NCBI GenBank assembly: GCA_016081115.2
Contig: JABTTQ020003039.1
Location: forward strand, 372,001 to 436,000
Direction: 5' to 3'
DNA from: Rehmannia glutinosa
Lineage: Eukaryota; Streptophyta; Magnoliopsida; Lamiales; Orobanchaceae
DNA length: 64,000 nt
A program made the position numbers and the translations under genes. This document shows positions 10,901 through 21,475 of this stretch, piece after piece. The notes under the pieces were generated by a model. It was not told the origin of the DNA, did no database searches, and saw nothing but the letters and a program-made list of their open reading frames with translations. The first letter of the stretch is position 1; every line of letters starts with the position of its first letter.

Positions 10901-12690
10901 GGTCTAGCGTTCGGGGCAAAACGTTGTGTTGCAATTCTTGATGGATATTGTGAACGTGTTGAAAGAGCTATTGCAACAGATGTTCCGACAAGCGACCTCA
11001 ATTACTTAGGTGACCTGATATGTATCCCTTGAGGCTCCAGTTTTATTTGATTTATTATATATTTTTACGAGTAAAGATTTTTTTTTATTATGTGGTATTA
11101 TAGACCAAGAAGGTAGGAAAAGCATGTTGAAGTTAGCAGAAAGAATGGTGACGAGATATTGCTCTGGAGTAAATGCGTCGACTGGAAACACTTGGACGAC
11201 CCTACCCGGGAATGCAAATGACAATGTGAAAGTCATGACCCGAAGGAATGTGGATGACCCGACTATGCCATTTGGCATTCAGCTCAGTGTTGCGACTTCT
11301 TTCTGGCTACCTGTCACCCCAAAAACCGTGTTTGATTTTCTGCGAGATCACCACAATCGAAAGGAGGTAATGGATTTAAACCAGCTTTTAACGATAAATA
11401 TTGAGTCCAATATTGAAGATCTTTAAAATATAATTTTTTACATTATTTTAACCCTCTTTTAATTCCGACAAGTACGGACTAGCTTAGTTTATTTTCAATA
11501 ATTAAACTTACAAGTTTTAGTGATTGTATCATATGCAAACTTTTAATATTGTTGGAATTCCAGTGGGACTTGCTTTCATGTGGTGGGGAATTTCAAGAAG
11601 TTACGCACATTGTGAGTGGTAATCAACAAGGCAATCGTATTGCAATATATCAAGTAAAGGTGGACTCAGTTCTCACTTGGCTCCAATTGTTTAATATACA
11701 TTTGAATATTTACAAAAACTATTTAGCCTAATTACAAAAAACTTTAATTATCTTTGTACGTGAACCTAATATATACATGAAAGTTGTGTTTGGATAGGGT
11801 GGCAACTCGAGCCAGACAGAGATGACTATGTTGCAAGAAAGTCGAACCGATCCAACTGCGTCTTACGTTGTTTATGCTCCAATTGAGATGGTTTGTGTGA
11901 ACGCGGTTTTAGGTGGTGGCGATCCAGGTTATGTTCCCTTACTTCCATCTGGATTCGCCATTCTCCCTGACGGCCCGACTGGCACCCAAGGAAGAGGAAT
12001 GGCTTCTCAACCTGATTCTGGAGGATCTCTTTTGACTATTGCAATTCAGGTGGTTTTTCTTTCTTTCTTTTTGTTTTCTTTTTTATTTCATATATAAAAA
12101 AGGTTTTCTTGCATATTTGATTTGCATAGTTAACATTGTTCAGATTTTTTTAAAAATTAGTAACACCTCTAACTTTCGTTTGGCTATTTGTAATATTTAG
12201 AAAAGTTGATGCATGTAATTCGAAAAGTTTGGGTTATTTGTAATATTTAAAAAATTGAGGATGTATTGTCAAATATTTGGTGATATCACCAAATTATGTC
12301 AATTCAACTATCGTTTGGGGGTAAAAATGTAAGACAAAATCCAACGTAGGGGGTCTGACCCTAAATCTCAGGTTTTTTTTTTTTTTTTGTAATTATCCTT
12401 TTATATACATATCCAGCTTTCTTTTGGACAGATTTGAATTTTTTGTTGAAAACTGTACTGCCAGAATCATAAACGAGTTATTGGTCCGATAAAACTCGTA
12501 GCTTTTGATCTGATTCATGTTGTATTTCAATTTATATAGCTTTGGATATGACCAACTTTTGCCATTACAGGTTATAGTTGATTCTGCTCCTAATGCAAAG
12601 CTTTCTCTGGGATCAATTGGGGTGGCCAGCAGGCTTATTACTTGCACTGTGGACAAAATAAAACAGGCGTTGGTTCCTAAGTCTTCTTAA
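1927..12690 (+). CDS. HD-Zip class IV homeodomain-START transcription factor (ATML1/PDF2/HDG2 type)
   Basis: Eleven coding exons with GT-AG borders: 1927-2120, 3120-3237, 3346-3537, 4643-5056, 9608-9709, 9971-10171, 10829-11009, 11104-11366, 11564-11653, 11798-12049 and 12571-12690. They total 2127 nt, or 708 codons plus TAA, with no frame break; family members are usually about 700-800 residues. Domains in order: acidic Ser/Asp-rich N-terminus (1-45); homeodomain (about 46-105) with CPHPD at 70-74 and recognition helix WFQNKR at 95-100; zipper-loop-zipper (105-170) with the CxxC pair at C138/C141; START domain (about 225-455); and the C-terminal START-adjacent region to 708. HD-Zip IV proteins are nuclear and bind L1-box DNA to control epidermal identity, trichomes and cuticle. 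Sequence such as [17 protein letters not shown] and RRRPSGC places it near ATML1, PDF2 and HDG2, but I cannot assign an orthologue. The N-terminus is short and lacks the MYxPNMFE-type start of ATML1. Intron 4 is 4.55 kb because of a Copia insertion. Confidence 0.95.
2356..2610. mobile_element. Degenerate hAT-type MITE in intron 1
   Basis: It starts TAGAGCTGCCAAATGG and contains alternating GGGCTGGGC and CGGACC-type motifs, as in the better-preserved hAT MITEs at 3663 and 18186. The right terminal repeat is not clear and I found no second copy of an 8-bp target duplication, so the right border is approximate. Confidence 0.4.
3663..4068. mobile_element. hAT-type MITE in intron 3
   Basis: The ends are inverted repeats: TAGAGCTGTAAAACGGGC on the left and the complement of GCCCATTTTAACAGCTTTA on the right. 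An 8-bp target duplication flanks it with one mismatch (TTGATGAT at 3655-3662, CTGATGAT at 4069-4076), as expected for hAT transposition. The GC-rich ends enclose an AT-rich core with no coding capacity, so it is non-autonomous. Confidence 0.8.
4356..4550. mobile_element. Foldback MITE-like hairpin in intron 3
   Basis: Two arms of about 90 bases are near-complementary around a short loop near 4446-4452. TGTTTCATCTCATAT on the left pairs with ATATGAGATGAAACA on the right, and ACTTACCATATTAA with TTAATATGGTAAGT. Transcribed in the pre-mRNA, this would fold into a long imperfect hairpin. A half copy of the same sequence lies at about 16965-17070. Confidence 0.65.
5330..5702 (-). repeat. Copia LTR (lower copy; 3' LTR of the element)
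   Basis: It shares with 9089-9477 the strings GATATGATAGATATTTATTT, AGTAATTTTATTTCTTGTAT and GTGCACCAATTT, in the same order and spacing. It is followed by the polypurine tract, which makes it the 3' LTR of the - strand element. Confidence 0.8.
5703..9048 (-). pseudogene. Decayed Copia gag-pol interior
   Basis: Read on the - strand, a gag start lies at 9048 (MADTFPSS..., then a GENYDF motif). Further on come a gag-pre-integrase/integrase stretch with WHKRFGL (about 8111-8338), an integrase core with [15 protein letters not shown] (about 7891-8073), and the region joining integrase and reverse transcriptase ([12 protein letters not shown], about 7124-7387). Frames break repeatedly and stops are frequent, so no full polyprotein can be made. 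Order and orientation are those of Copia elements. Confidence 0.75.
9089..9477 (-). repeat. Copia LTR (upper copy; 5' LTR of the element)
   Basis: Partner of 5330-5702. It starts TGGAAATAG, ends AATACA, and is preceded by the degenerate primer-binding site. Exon 5 of the host gene starts 131 bases beyond its end. Confidence 0.8.
10207..10744. mobile_element. Long-TIR foldback element in intron 6 (Mutator-like MITE?)
   Basis: Two arms of roughly 240 bases are inverted copies of each other around a short centre near 10470. GGCTTAATTGCAATTTTGGT at the left pairs with the complement of ACCAAAATTACAATTAAGCC at the right, and CCTTTTATTTGTGGGTCTGG with CCAGACCCACAAATAAAAGG. Long inverted repeats of this kind are typical of Mutator-like MITEs. 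I could not find a convincing 9-11 bp target duplication, so the superfamily is inferred. Confidence 0.7.
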
Positions 12691-14510
12691 GGTAAATGTT
12701 ATCATTTATGTAAACATTAGGCTCAATTTATGTCTCCGTATTGCACAAATGCAACTTTTTCACATCAAAATATATTCTTCATCTTCACACCAATAATACA
12801 ACATAATTAAGGTACTCATCTGTTTGCATTTTCAATTAAAATTTGTCCTGTTTTCTTTCCTATTTCATATAATGTTTCAATAATACAAAATGAATACCAA
12901 GTGTACTGATCTCATTATTATACACATTACATCGATCTAGTATTTACATCGGGACATTACATAAAACATAATTTTGTGGCAATTGTTAACATCAATCATG
13001 TGGTTACAGGGTGTTGGGGAGGTGACCGAAAGGACGAAATGTACGTGGTGGACAATCAAACGGAAACAAGAAGTCAATAACAAAGTTTGACATAGTTATC
13101 TGTTCCTTTGGACTATCTGCTTGCTCATTTCTAGCATAAAACTAAACTATTTTAATAAGTTTCGCAATGTTTTCATGGTTTGGACAATTTGACTAGTTTT
13201 CTTTATTTTGATTTATGGGTTTTGCAAAACAATGTTAGTTTTTGCTTTTCTCTGTTTACTTACAATTAGAAGCCCCATCGTGTTTTCTTTCTTTGAAGTT
13301 CTCTCTATGGATAATTTTTATGTTGATTTCTGGTAATTATTTTCTATTCAGATATTGTTTGGCTCGCTGAATTTTTTCTGTCCTAATGCATATATCTCTA
13401 TGCTTACAAATGATGTATAGACACATATCCAAGGAATTAACAAGTTCCTACGATTTTGAAAGCCATGCTTTTGCTATACAATACAAACATAATGCCTCCA
13501 CTCAAAATTTATTGTCTCTATGTTTGCACTTTATAAAGAGGAAGAGGATAATTGTAGAAGACAATTCTTAAACGGACGACAAATTTTATTATGTTGTTGT
13601 CTTACAAAATGCGAGTTCAATGGGTATTTATATATGCATTGATAGATTCTTAATACTATCCTAATTAATGATGTAAATCAATAGACTCATCTTTCTACAT
13701 TGTTAGAAAATTGTACAGATTTTTATGATGAAATGAGCAATGTATTAGGCTAGTCAGTACCCTTTAGTTGTTCCAACTAAGTAGAAGTGATGTAGCATAG
13801 AGGCCAGCATTCTGAAATCAAGATTGTTACACAACCAAGTGTTTCAAACTATCGTAAGTAGAGTGTTTTTTGTTCAAAACAGCATTTTCAAAGGAGATAG
13901 AATCTCCTGTAAACAAGTTTGATGTGTTTGTTTTTCAACAAACAGCCACACATGAACTAACATCCCTATACGTGAATGCCTATGGAACAAAACATCCTCC
14001 TTTTCAGTGTGCAATATGCATGTGATCTATTGTTGGACTTATTGATGTCTCAATTCAACGAACCATCGACCATGAATAAATAAAAATCAAAACCATAAAA
14101 TATCATGTTCCATAATCACCATCAAGCACGCCCTATTGCCATTTATGATATACAAGTTTCATCTAATTGACAAGAAAATTACCAGTACAAAAATGAATAA
14201 GATTATCATTACAAGAATATAAAAAAGTTCATCATTAATTAGTCTGTCGGATACTACTCTAACACCACCTCCTCTTGCGCCACCTATTTGGCCTTGTCTA
14301 GGAACATCAGACGGAATTGTTTTCAGGCAAATCGAAATGAAATTATCATGTACATCACCATAACTCCATAATACTGTTACGGAAACAGATGACAAATGAT
14401 ATTATATCTTGCCTAACCTGTACTCAAAACAACTAATTATATATGAAACCTAACTACATAAAAATTTATAACTTGCTAATGATCGTTGCAAAAGTGTTGT
14501 TAATCCGTTC
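12691..14510 (+). other. 3' UTR of the HD-Zip gene, then intergenic DNA
   Basis: Two bases after the stop is a donor (AAG|GTAAATG at 12692), and a strong acceptor (GGTTACAG, ending at 13009) follows, so a 3' UTR intron 12692-13009 is plausible. Beyond about 13100 the sequence is AT-rich with no coding frame, terminal repeats or RNA gene that I can support. The HD-Zip and NHL genes converge across this gap. Confidence 0.5.
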
Positions 14511-15222
14511 TCAAAGCTCAATCCCAACCGAGGTGTCTTTCGATATAATACCCACATTCGAGTTCGGGGCCAAGTTATCAAGCACCATAGTACAATTCAC
14601 AAACACCTTCAATTCCCTCAGGGAATTTCGCCGAGCACAATGTTGACAGGTACTTTCAGCCTCACAACCAACGGGATCCTGTGGTTTTTCACGTTATCCG
14701 TTAGATTCTGCTGCAGGCCCGACCCGAACTCCGATTTCCCTTTCAAATCAACTGTGATAACCGTCGTGTTCTCTTCTCGCTGATGGAATGCCGGGACTTT
14801 CCCGTTGCAGAGAGTGGTGTCCATGTAAGAAACGGTCACCCAGCTAGCGTCTCCGTACACGATTCCGATATGTTTGTTGGGATTTTGTGCTCTGACGCTC
14901 AATGCAAACTCGGAGTTGAGGCTGGAATCGGGGAGGATGTCGAACGCTTTGACGCTGATGCCCTCGACCCTGTAATTGGGGATCTTGGGGTCGTACACGT
15001 GGTAAAAGGCGAACAGGATGAGGACGATGATGACGATGATGAGGAAGAAGAAGCAGCAGCAGCCGCAAATGCACCTACAGCAAGTCGCCGCGAATGAGCT
15101 CTTACGGTACTTGGAAGGGTATTGGGGACGTTGCGGTGGTAGGCCGACGGCCCGTTTGCGTAGTACTGTTGGTTGCTTTCTAACATGGCGTACGGTGGTG
15201 GTGGTGGTGGGTATGCATACAT
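14511..15222 (-). CDS. NDR1/HIN1-like (NHL) LEA-2 domain membrane protein, with two apparent frameshifts
   Basis: Single-exon gene; about 237 residues if the two frame breaks are bridged. The N-terminus is MYAYPPPPPPYAML (ATG at 15222). It is followed by a basic, Cys-rich stretch (CCRCICGCCC), one transmembrane helix (about 15052-15001, FFFLIIVIIVLILFAFY), YDPKIPNYRVEGI, and the LEA-2 domain with NPNKHIGIVY. The tail ends DTSVGIEL, TGA at 14511-14513. These are the standard NHL features; such proteins sit in the plasma membrane and are linked to defence and stress responses. Frame changes occur at the G run 15124-15127 (C run in the transcript) and at 14621-14623, where TGA at 14618-14620 would end the protein early. 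Each break fits loss of one C from a homopolymer. The family's C-terminal pattern resumes perfectly after the second break. This is either a recent pseudogene or, I think more likely, two consensus sequence errors. Confidence 0.85.
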
Positions 15223-16142
15223 TGAGGGGGAGAACGAGATCTAGGGAGTGAAGTGAGAAAAATTCAATAGGTCATAATGGGATTGATTGCGAAGAAGGAA
15301 GAAGAAAAAGAGATGCTCTTTTTCGATTTCCTTTCCTCTCTGTTGCACACTGGACAAGAGAGAGGAAAGGGAATGAAAAAGAGATGGGTTGCGAAAAATA
15401 GATGGGAGATTTGCTCCATTAATTGTACAAGGAATTTGTTAGTTATGTGTGGTTAGAGTGCATGTAGCATCGGGCGCGTTTGGGGTGATCTCGTAGTTCT
15501 TATGGGGTGGAGATGTTATGGTGTTGTTAATTTTTGTTCGTTAATTGTTGTTCCTTTTTAGTTTTAGCCGCATTTTGCTCAAAGTGTTGGAAACTGGCCG
15601 TTGAGTAGTTTCAAATGAGTGAACTATGTCAAGAAAAATAAATAGATTCTAACATTAGTATAGGTTATGTTTGACCTAATACGGAATTTCAGATATTAGT
15701 TACAAGAATTGAAACTTTCATGAGATATATTTTTGCTTCTTAATATAAGTTGTTCAAAGTTAACCGAATAATCCATACATCAGAGGGGGAGATCAACCCC
15801 CAATTTTGTAGCCATGTCAGTAAGAATCCCTTCCAACTCATCAATTTTCGGCCGTGTGAATTTTCCAGTCCAAACAGGATCAAATGTCATAAAAAATTAA
15901 ACTTACTGCACCAAGACCTAATTTTGATAATTTGGCGGACTAAAATTCTGAAGGGGCCAAGTTATCGGAACAATTTAACAATTTTCCATTGTTATTTTTG
16001 AACTTGATTTATGTGTTGAACGCATACTATACTTCAAAAAATGAAATACAATATGAGCACAAAAGGTTGAAGAGGAAATTCAAAGTCCCTCTCATCCCAC
16101 ATTAAAAAAAAAAAAAACATGGCTGCAAACGAAATTAAAGAA
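15223..16142. other. Intergenic region upstream of the NHL gene
   Basis: It holds the promoter side of the - strand NHL gene and the 3' side of the small basic gene. I see CT/GA-rich stretches at about 15300-15390, a poly-A run at 16105-16118 and AT-rich DNA, but no coding frame with family features. Confidence 0.4.
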
Positions 16143-16544
16143 TCAACATAATTGAACCACTCGTGAAGGAGACGATGCCCGAACGGTCGACCGAGAACTG
16201 CACGATCTCAACGCGCCGCCGCGCATGAACGATAAAACCGACACCACCGCCGATTTCACATTCACAACCATTTTCTTGAGTTTCCGACTTTTCAACAACT
16301 TCCCTCTCGAACTAACGGACCCCAACTTGTAACTTTGCAGAAAAATCAGCCTTTTTCTAGCCCTGTCACGCCTATAGCTCAAAGAACTCATCATATGGTT
16401 GAGATTTTGGCTGCTCCGCCGTGCCGAGAAAATCCTCCACCCTTGATTTTGTCTTCTTGTTTCATCCTCATAGTTATACTCCTCTGTTTTTCTGCTGAAA
16501 CGGACTGTAGGATTTCTTGAAATTGTGTTCATGGATGCCTCCAT
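16143..16544 (-). CDS. Small basic Arg/Ser-rich protein, function unknown
   Basis: An intact single-exon frame of 133 residues. I start it at the ATG at 16544 (MEASMNTISRNPTVRFSR). An upstream in-frame ATG at 16619 would add 25 hydrophobic, AT-coded residues that look like leader sequence. The protein is strongly basic: a polar N-terminal half, then RKRLIFLQSYKLGSV, a Lys-rich KLLKSRKLKKM block, the hydrophobic segment VNVKSAVVSVLSFMRGG, and the tail LRSCSSRSTVRASSP. Its GC-richer codon use differs from the flanks and supports a real gene. I do not recognise a named family; the layout resembles short uncharacterised plant proteins. It is transcribed in the same direction as the NHL gene, whose start lies about 0.9 kb away. 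Confidence 0.65.
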   Translation of the reverse strand: MEASMNTISRNPTVRFSRKTEEYNYEDETRRQNQGWRIFSARRSSQNLNHMMSSLSYRRDRARKRLIFLQSYKLGSVSSRGKLLKSRKLKKMVVNVKSAVVSVLSFMRGGALRSCSSRSTVRASSPSRVVQLC

Positions 16545-17330
16545 TTCAAAAAATAAAAAAATAACCTTTATTTGGTTTTGAAAGTAGAAGAATTGCCGAT
16601 TTATGATTTGAAATTTCAAATATATAACAGAAAGTAGAAGATTTGCCTAAACGAATTTAATTCTTTAAGATTTTTTGCCTGTATATAACAGAAAAAATAA
16701 ACCCTATAAAGGTATGGAAATGAATTAGAAGATATGGCTATATATAAGTTGAGATACTTATATTAATGATGATATATAACCGTGGTTAAACGGGGTATTG
16801 ACTGTAATTACTCGGTTTGTCTAAGATGGCGGGCGGGACTAGGGAAGGAAGTCAGTCTATATTCAACTGTGATTAAAATAAAAGTTGTGGTACCAATTTT
16901 GTATTGGTACTAGTAGTCAACATCCGAACATTCTTAGAAGTAAATAGTAAGAAGTAATTAAGAAATCTTCTATTTTAGGATGGTTTTTCATCTTATATTA
17001 TATCGCACGAATGATTGTCACTTGTATAGAAGTTACCATATTAAAATCTCATAATTTAACCTTGATTTATGATCCAAAATTGTTCTAATAACCAATAATA
17101 TATGCTTCTTTTATCGACACGTGTCATTCATAAAAACAAAATTCAAAATCAAATATGTAAAAATAATGCAAGGAATTTGAAGCCTAAAGGAAAATCTTAT
17201 AACATGTCGTAGATATATGTCAAGTATCGTTTATTCTTAGCTAAGAATCACCCGGTAACTTATTGGTAAGGCGTTTGTAGAACTCAAATTGTATCATATG
17301 AAGTATCATATGTCCATTATAGCTAGGGTT
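16545..17330. other. Upstream/intergenic DNA with a half foldback MITE
   Basis: AT-rich sequence upstream of the small basic gene. Positions 16965-17070 resemble one arm of the intron-3 foldback element at 4356-4550 (shared TCTTCTATT, TTTCATCT-ATATT and TTACCATATTAAAAT in the same order). I see no gene. Confidence 0.5.
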
Positions 17331-17334
17331 GACG

Positions 17335-18113
17335 CAGCCGCTTCTCTCCCCTCTCTCAAATTTTTTTTCTCTCTCTTAAAGCTTTCTCTTGCTAAACCCT
17401 AACCCCTCCCTCTCCACTCCCCACCTCCCGCCTCCTCACCTCCCAGTAGATCCGAGCCACCCACCCTCTCCGTTTTTTTTTGCGGATATTGTCTATTTCC
17501 TCAGCTTGAAAGCTCCAAGAAGATGATTCTCAGGTGGTGTTCTCGTTTTCCTTTCGTTTGGGCTTTTTTCCAGAGGTGGGAGCGGATCTATGTGCTTGAT
17601 TTCTTCAAAGGAGTGGGTGGTGCGGCGCAACCGGAGGTTTGGAGCAGATCGGGCGGTGTAAGGATGGGTTGGAGAGGGAGACGCTTTTAGCTTTTAGTTT
17701 TTTCTTTATGTTTCTGTTTTTTCTGGGCCTTTTGTTTCTTTGTAGCTTTGTTTTAGGTAGTTTCTTTGTATTTTTTGTTTTTTTTATTTTTGTTGTCTCT
17801 TTCATTGCCGGATGAGGGGCGAAATCCATTTTGTTTGACTTGTAGTGCGTGATAGTTGTTCGTGCCTGGTGTTGTGTGTGTTTTTTCGGTTTTTAGTGTT
17901 TCTGATCTCCATTAAAGTCTTTGAAGTCTCCCAGCGTGGGAGTGGTCTAGTTTTGGGTGTGAAGTTTGTAGTTTGTGAAGTGGATGCAATTGGTCCGCGA
18001 TTTCCGCTTGGCTTTTATTTAGTCAAGTTGGCTCTTAGCCAGTTGGTTACATTTGTAGTTGTAATTCCAATTTTTTGAGTTGTTATAATAAAATACTATC
18101 GTTCGAAAAAAAA
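17335..18113 (+). mobile_element. LINE-like or SINE-like retroelement fragment with poly-A tail
   Basis: It starts with a CT-rich leader containing CTAAACCCTAACCC, like the 5' ends of plant L1 elements. It ends with ATAATAAAATACTATCGTTCG followed by nine A's, like L1 3' ends. The middle is T-rich with no endonuclease or reverse transcriptase motif, so it would be a strongly deleted copy. Flanking AGTAT...ATCCA strings could be a decayed target duplication but are not convincing. Confidence 0.45.
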
Positions 18114-18185
18114 AGTATATATCCAATTGTCAATTGGGACCCATATTAAACTACAGTATAAAATAATTAGGGATTGTCTTATTAG

Positions 18186-18466
18186 TAGAGTTGTCAAAAG
18201 GGCCGAGCCCATTGGGATTTTCAAAAAATCGGGTCGGGTTGGGCCAAACAAAGCGTGCGGGGCCACAAAAATGGGGAACCCAACCCGACCTAAAGATGAA
18301 TTTTGCACCTTTGAAAAAGTCGGACTTTTCGGGTTAGCCCATCGGGCTGGGCCGATCGGGCGGGCTTTTAGGCCCGACTTTTCCGGTCTTGAAAAATAGA
18401 ACCAGTCCATTAGAAAACTGGGCTGGTTGGCCGCCCATCGGGCCGGGCCGAATTGACAACACTCTA
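18186..18466. mobile_element. hAT-type MITE with exact 8-bp target duplication
   Basis: CTTATTAG lies directly on both sides (18178-18185 and 18467-18474). The ends are inverted repeats (TAGAGTTGTCAA on the left, the complement of TTGACAACACTCTA on the right). The 281-bp body is rich in GGGCC/GGCCC motifs and is non-coding. It belongs to the same broad type as the elements in introns 1 and 3 of the HD-Zip gene. Confidence 0.92.
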
Positions 18467-18769
18467 CTTATTAGAAATTTAATTCAGCCAATTAATGCCG
18501 TTGAATAGAAATATTTTTGAATCTGGAATTAATCAAAATCTGGTCAAAATTTGATTCTGTCGTTTGCCAAAAAGTTTTTTCCTACTTTTTTGTAATGAGT
18601 TTGCATAAAGTTTGGTTCGCGGCGGGGAATAATGAGAATCATTTATTGCGAAGCAATATATTTTGCCTATTTTTTCAGTAATACATACTTAGTGTATGTT
18701 GATAATTGATTAAAAAAATGTTGATAATTGATACTGGGACTAATATACCCGTAGCTTGTATATGTGATG

Positions 18770-19345
18770 AGGGTCCATTTAGGTTGACCTGCAACTGAAG
18801 AAACCCTGCTAATGGGCCGAACTGAAGAGTTGATTAGCTCTGCTAATAGGAAGAGCTGATGAGCTCTCCTAATGGCCGACCTGAAGAGCGTATTAGCTCT
18901 GCTAATAGGAAGAGCTGATGAGCTCTGCTAACGGAAGAGCTGATGAGTTCTGCTAACGGGATAGCTGAGAGAGCTCTGCTAATGGGCTGAGCTGAGAGAG
19001 CTCTGCTAATGGATTGAGCTGTAGAGCTTTGGGCTGAGCTGAATAGCTGTAGAGCTTTGAGCCGTGGTGTGAGAGCTCTACGTGATGAGGGTCAACATTG
19101 GATGACCTTATGGGCCGACTTGAAGAACTCTTGTAGTTGGGCCAACCTGCCGACCTGGTCGAAGAAATTAGGGTTCAGAAGATTTGGTCTTATCTTGATT
19201 ATGATCAGAACAAATAAATGTAAAACCCAGATTTTATGGAAATCCTAATCCGGCTAAGCTATAAAAGCCAAAGTCCAGGGTTCATTCTTAACCTAATCAC
19301 ATCTTTATTTGTTTTACTATATTTTCGCCTCTTACTTCTCTTCCA
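18770..19345 (+). mobile_element. Possible solo LTR or LTR fragment around a minisatellite
   Basis: The string GTGATGAGGGTC occurs at about 18763 and again at 19082, bracketing the tandem array. Downstream, CTATAAAAGCC (19259) looks like an LTR promoter and is followed by a C/T-rich leader and an A18 run. No paired LTR, primer site or target duplication is visible, so this is tentative. Confidence 0.3.
18800..19075. repeat. Minisatellite built on GAGCTGATGAGCTCTGCTAA
   Basis: About ten imperfect units of roughly 25-30 bases, each joining a GAGCTGATGAGCTC palindrome to TGCTAAT(A/G)GG. Units grade from CTGAAGAGT/GATTAG at the left to GCTGAGAGAGCTC and GCTGTAGAGCTTTG at the right. Non-coding. 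Confidence 0.75.
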
Positions 19346-19359
19346 AGTTTCGATTTAAA

Positions 19360-20497
19360 AAAAAAAAAAAAAAATGAAATTAATTAACTTGGTCTTAAGC
19401 AGCCATTCTTTGAATGTGGACCTGCAATGCTTATCAATTCTCCTCATTCCTTGGTCAACGTGTGAAATAACATTTTATACACATAAATATCTGTCCACGA
19501 TCAATAGTTTGTCAGATTGAGATACATATATACAAATAAATTATGGACAGTTAATTAATTTATCTTTTCATAACAAACGTGCCAATAAGCAATTGCCTCG
19601 GTATTAGGCCCATGATTATTTATAGAGGATCCCATTTGCATGCTATGTTAGTTAAATACGGGACGAGAAAAATTCATTATTTATTACGTATGAGTATATT
19701 ATGAATGTTTTTTGAAAATTCTGATAAAAAAATTGGCAAAAGATACGAAAATATTTAATATACGGATTCGTAGACGCATACGAGTTTAATACAAATATAA
19801 TATAATTATTCGGGAGTAATAATACAACTTATTTTAACATTATATTTACATAAATTGTAATTGATCATACTTATGTTTAGATTATATTAAAATAATTTTA
19901 GGTACTTTATTAATTTACTTTAAATTATAACACAAATTGAAAATAATTATTTAATAATAATTAGTGAGTTTTTAAGTGAATTGTATTTATACTTAAATTA
20001 TATAAAACGTAATATATAGTTTTTATTATATTAAATTATAACGTAACATAAATCTAAGATAATTATTTGAAAATAATTACTATATTTATATATTATTAAT
20101 ATTCTTATTTATTATTTTATAATATTGTAACTATACTTATAAATATTTTTATTGATTTTTTGATTTATTTAAATATTATAAGAATTTTAAAATGAAGTTT
20201 TATTCGCCAAGTATTATACGGATAACTATAATACGAGTATTAAATGTTTTATTTGAAAAGTACGGAGTATTTAACGTCGCTTCGGAATGTGTACGAGAAA
20301 CAAAAGTATTTTTCAATTATTCGTACGTACAGGTACTATACGGGTATGATAAACGTATTAGCTAACAGAGTTTACATGTACAATAAAGTGGTATATATGG
20401 TAGTTATACACAATTCTTCTAGTTTTTTTTTTAATTGTTGTTTCCACAAATGAATATGGTATATATATTTTACTCAAAAAAATGTAGTATATATATA
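19360..20497. other. AT-rich DNA without a recognisable gene
   Basis: Very AT-rich. Near 19645 (TTAGTTAAATACGGGACGAG) and near 20375 (the complement contains TTAGCTAATACG) there may be the ends of a degenerate inverted-repeat element of about 0.73 kb. I found no target duplication and would not insist on it. Confidence 0.35.
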
Positions 20498-20932
20498 GAA
20501 ATTGGATCAAATGAGACCATGTTCGCAGGGTGAGACATTGTGAACTAATCTTAGTCTTTGATTGAATTTATTTTATGGTTGTGATTTTTCCAGGTTTATA
20601 GGCAATTTTTCATTTATTTTAGTTCACTAAGGATAAAGTGGTACTTTTATCATCCAACGTATTTTTTTGTATGAGTTGATTTTTTAAAATTATTTTTACG
20701 GGATGGTATTGTAACCGCTTTATTTAATGGCGTTATTTTAGGGGACAACCTTTTTTAAATCATTCCTTTTTGTTTCTGGAATCTAGCAAAGTTAGAGTTC
20801 TTTTGCTGCTTAGATAACTATTAGATAATGCACAATTAGATAATTTTTGCTGTAAAGTTTATGACACTTTGCATGGGTACATGTACTACATATTTAGTGT
20901 TTTAGAGGCATAAGTATCTTCTAGATCATGCG

Positions 20933-21475
20933 CAGGGGCGGAGCCAGAGTTTGTCCTAAGAGGGAGGGCAATAGAAAAAAACCCGATCACTTACATATAT
21001 ATACACACACACACGCACACACGTACAAGATATAAAGTTTTAAATATATTACATTAGCATAAAAATTAATACATTAATTCTCATTAGTAAATATATAAAA
21101 TCCGTCATTAAATCCTTAAACAATTAAACTTAGAATGTCTCTTGCATATTATGAGAATCATTTACAACATAATAAGAAAATTTCAATTTGATTTTTAATA
21201 TACACTATCAAACAATAATTAAGAAATTCGTTTATTTCTTCCATTTTATGAATAGAAAAAGAGAAAAATTATTTTTAATAATAATAAGAATACATAAGGC
21301 CCACAAAGTTTCTAATTTAACTTGCTAAAATTCATGGGCCATGTGACTCATAATAAACTTTACCAACAAATTATGGGGTCAAAATATAATATATACATAT
21401 ATAAATATAGGTAGTAAATGATAAAAACAAAAAGTTAGGAGGCGGGCCCCTAAGCCTAAGGGTGGCTCCGCCCCG
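20933..21475. mobile_element. hAT-type MITE (CAGGGGCGGAGCC ends)
   Basis: The inverted ends are CAGGGGCGGAGCCA on the left and the complement of TGGCTCCGCCCCG on the right. The exact 8-bp duplication ATCATGCG flanks it (20925-20932, 21476-21483). The 543-bp body includes a CA microsatellite near 21003 and no coding region. It sits inside copy 1 of the microsatellite-flanked family. Confidence 0.9.

Noticed and set aside
14783..15251. Acidic (Asp/Glu run) and Ser-run frames over the NHL gene
   Set aside because: They are other-frame translations of the NHL transmembrane segment and N-terminus. The NHL reading has the family motifs.
17605..18078. A Lys-rich - strand frame and a hydrophobic + strand frame
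   Set aside because: They fall in the T-rich middle of a retroelement fragment and follow from base composition.
18096..18410. Frames of 90-104 codons on both strands at the hAT MITE
   Set aside because: They result from GGGCC-rich inverted repeats of the MITE and have no conserved protein pattern.
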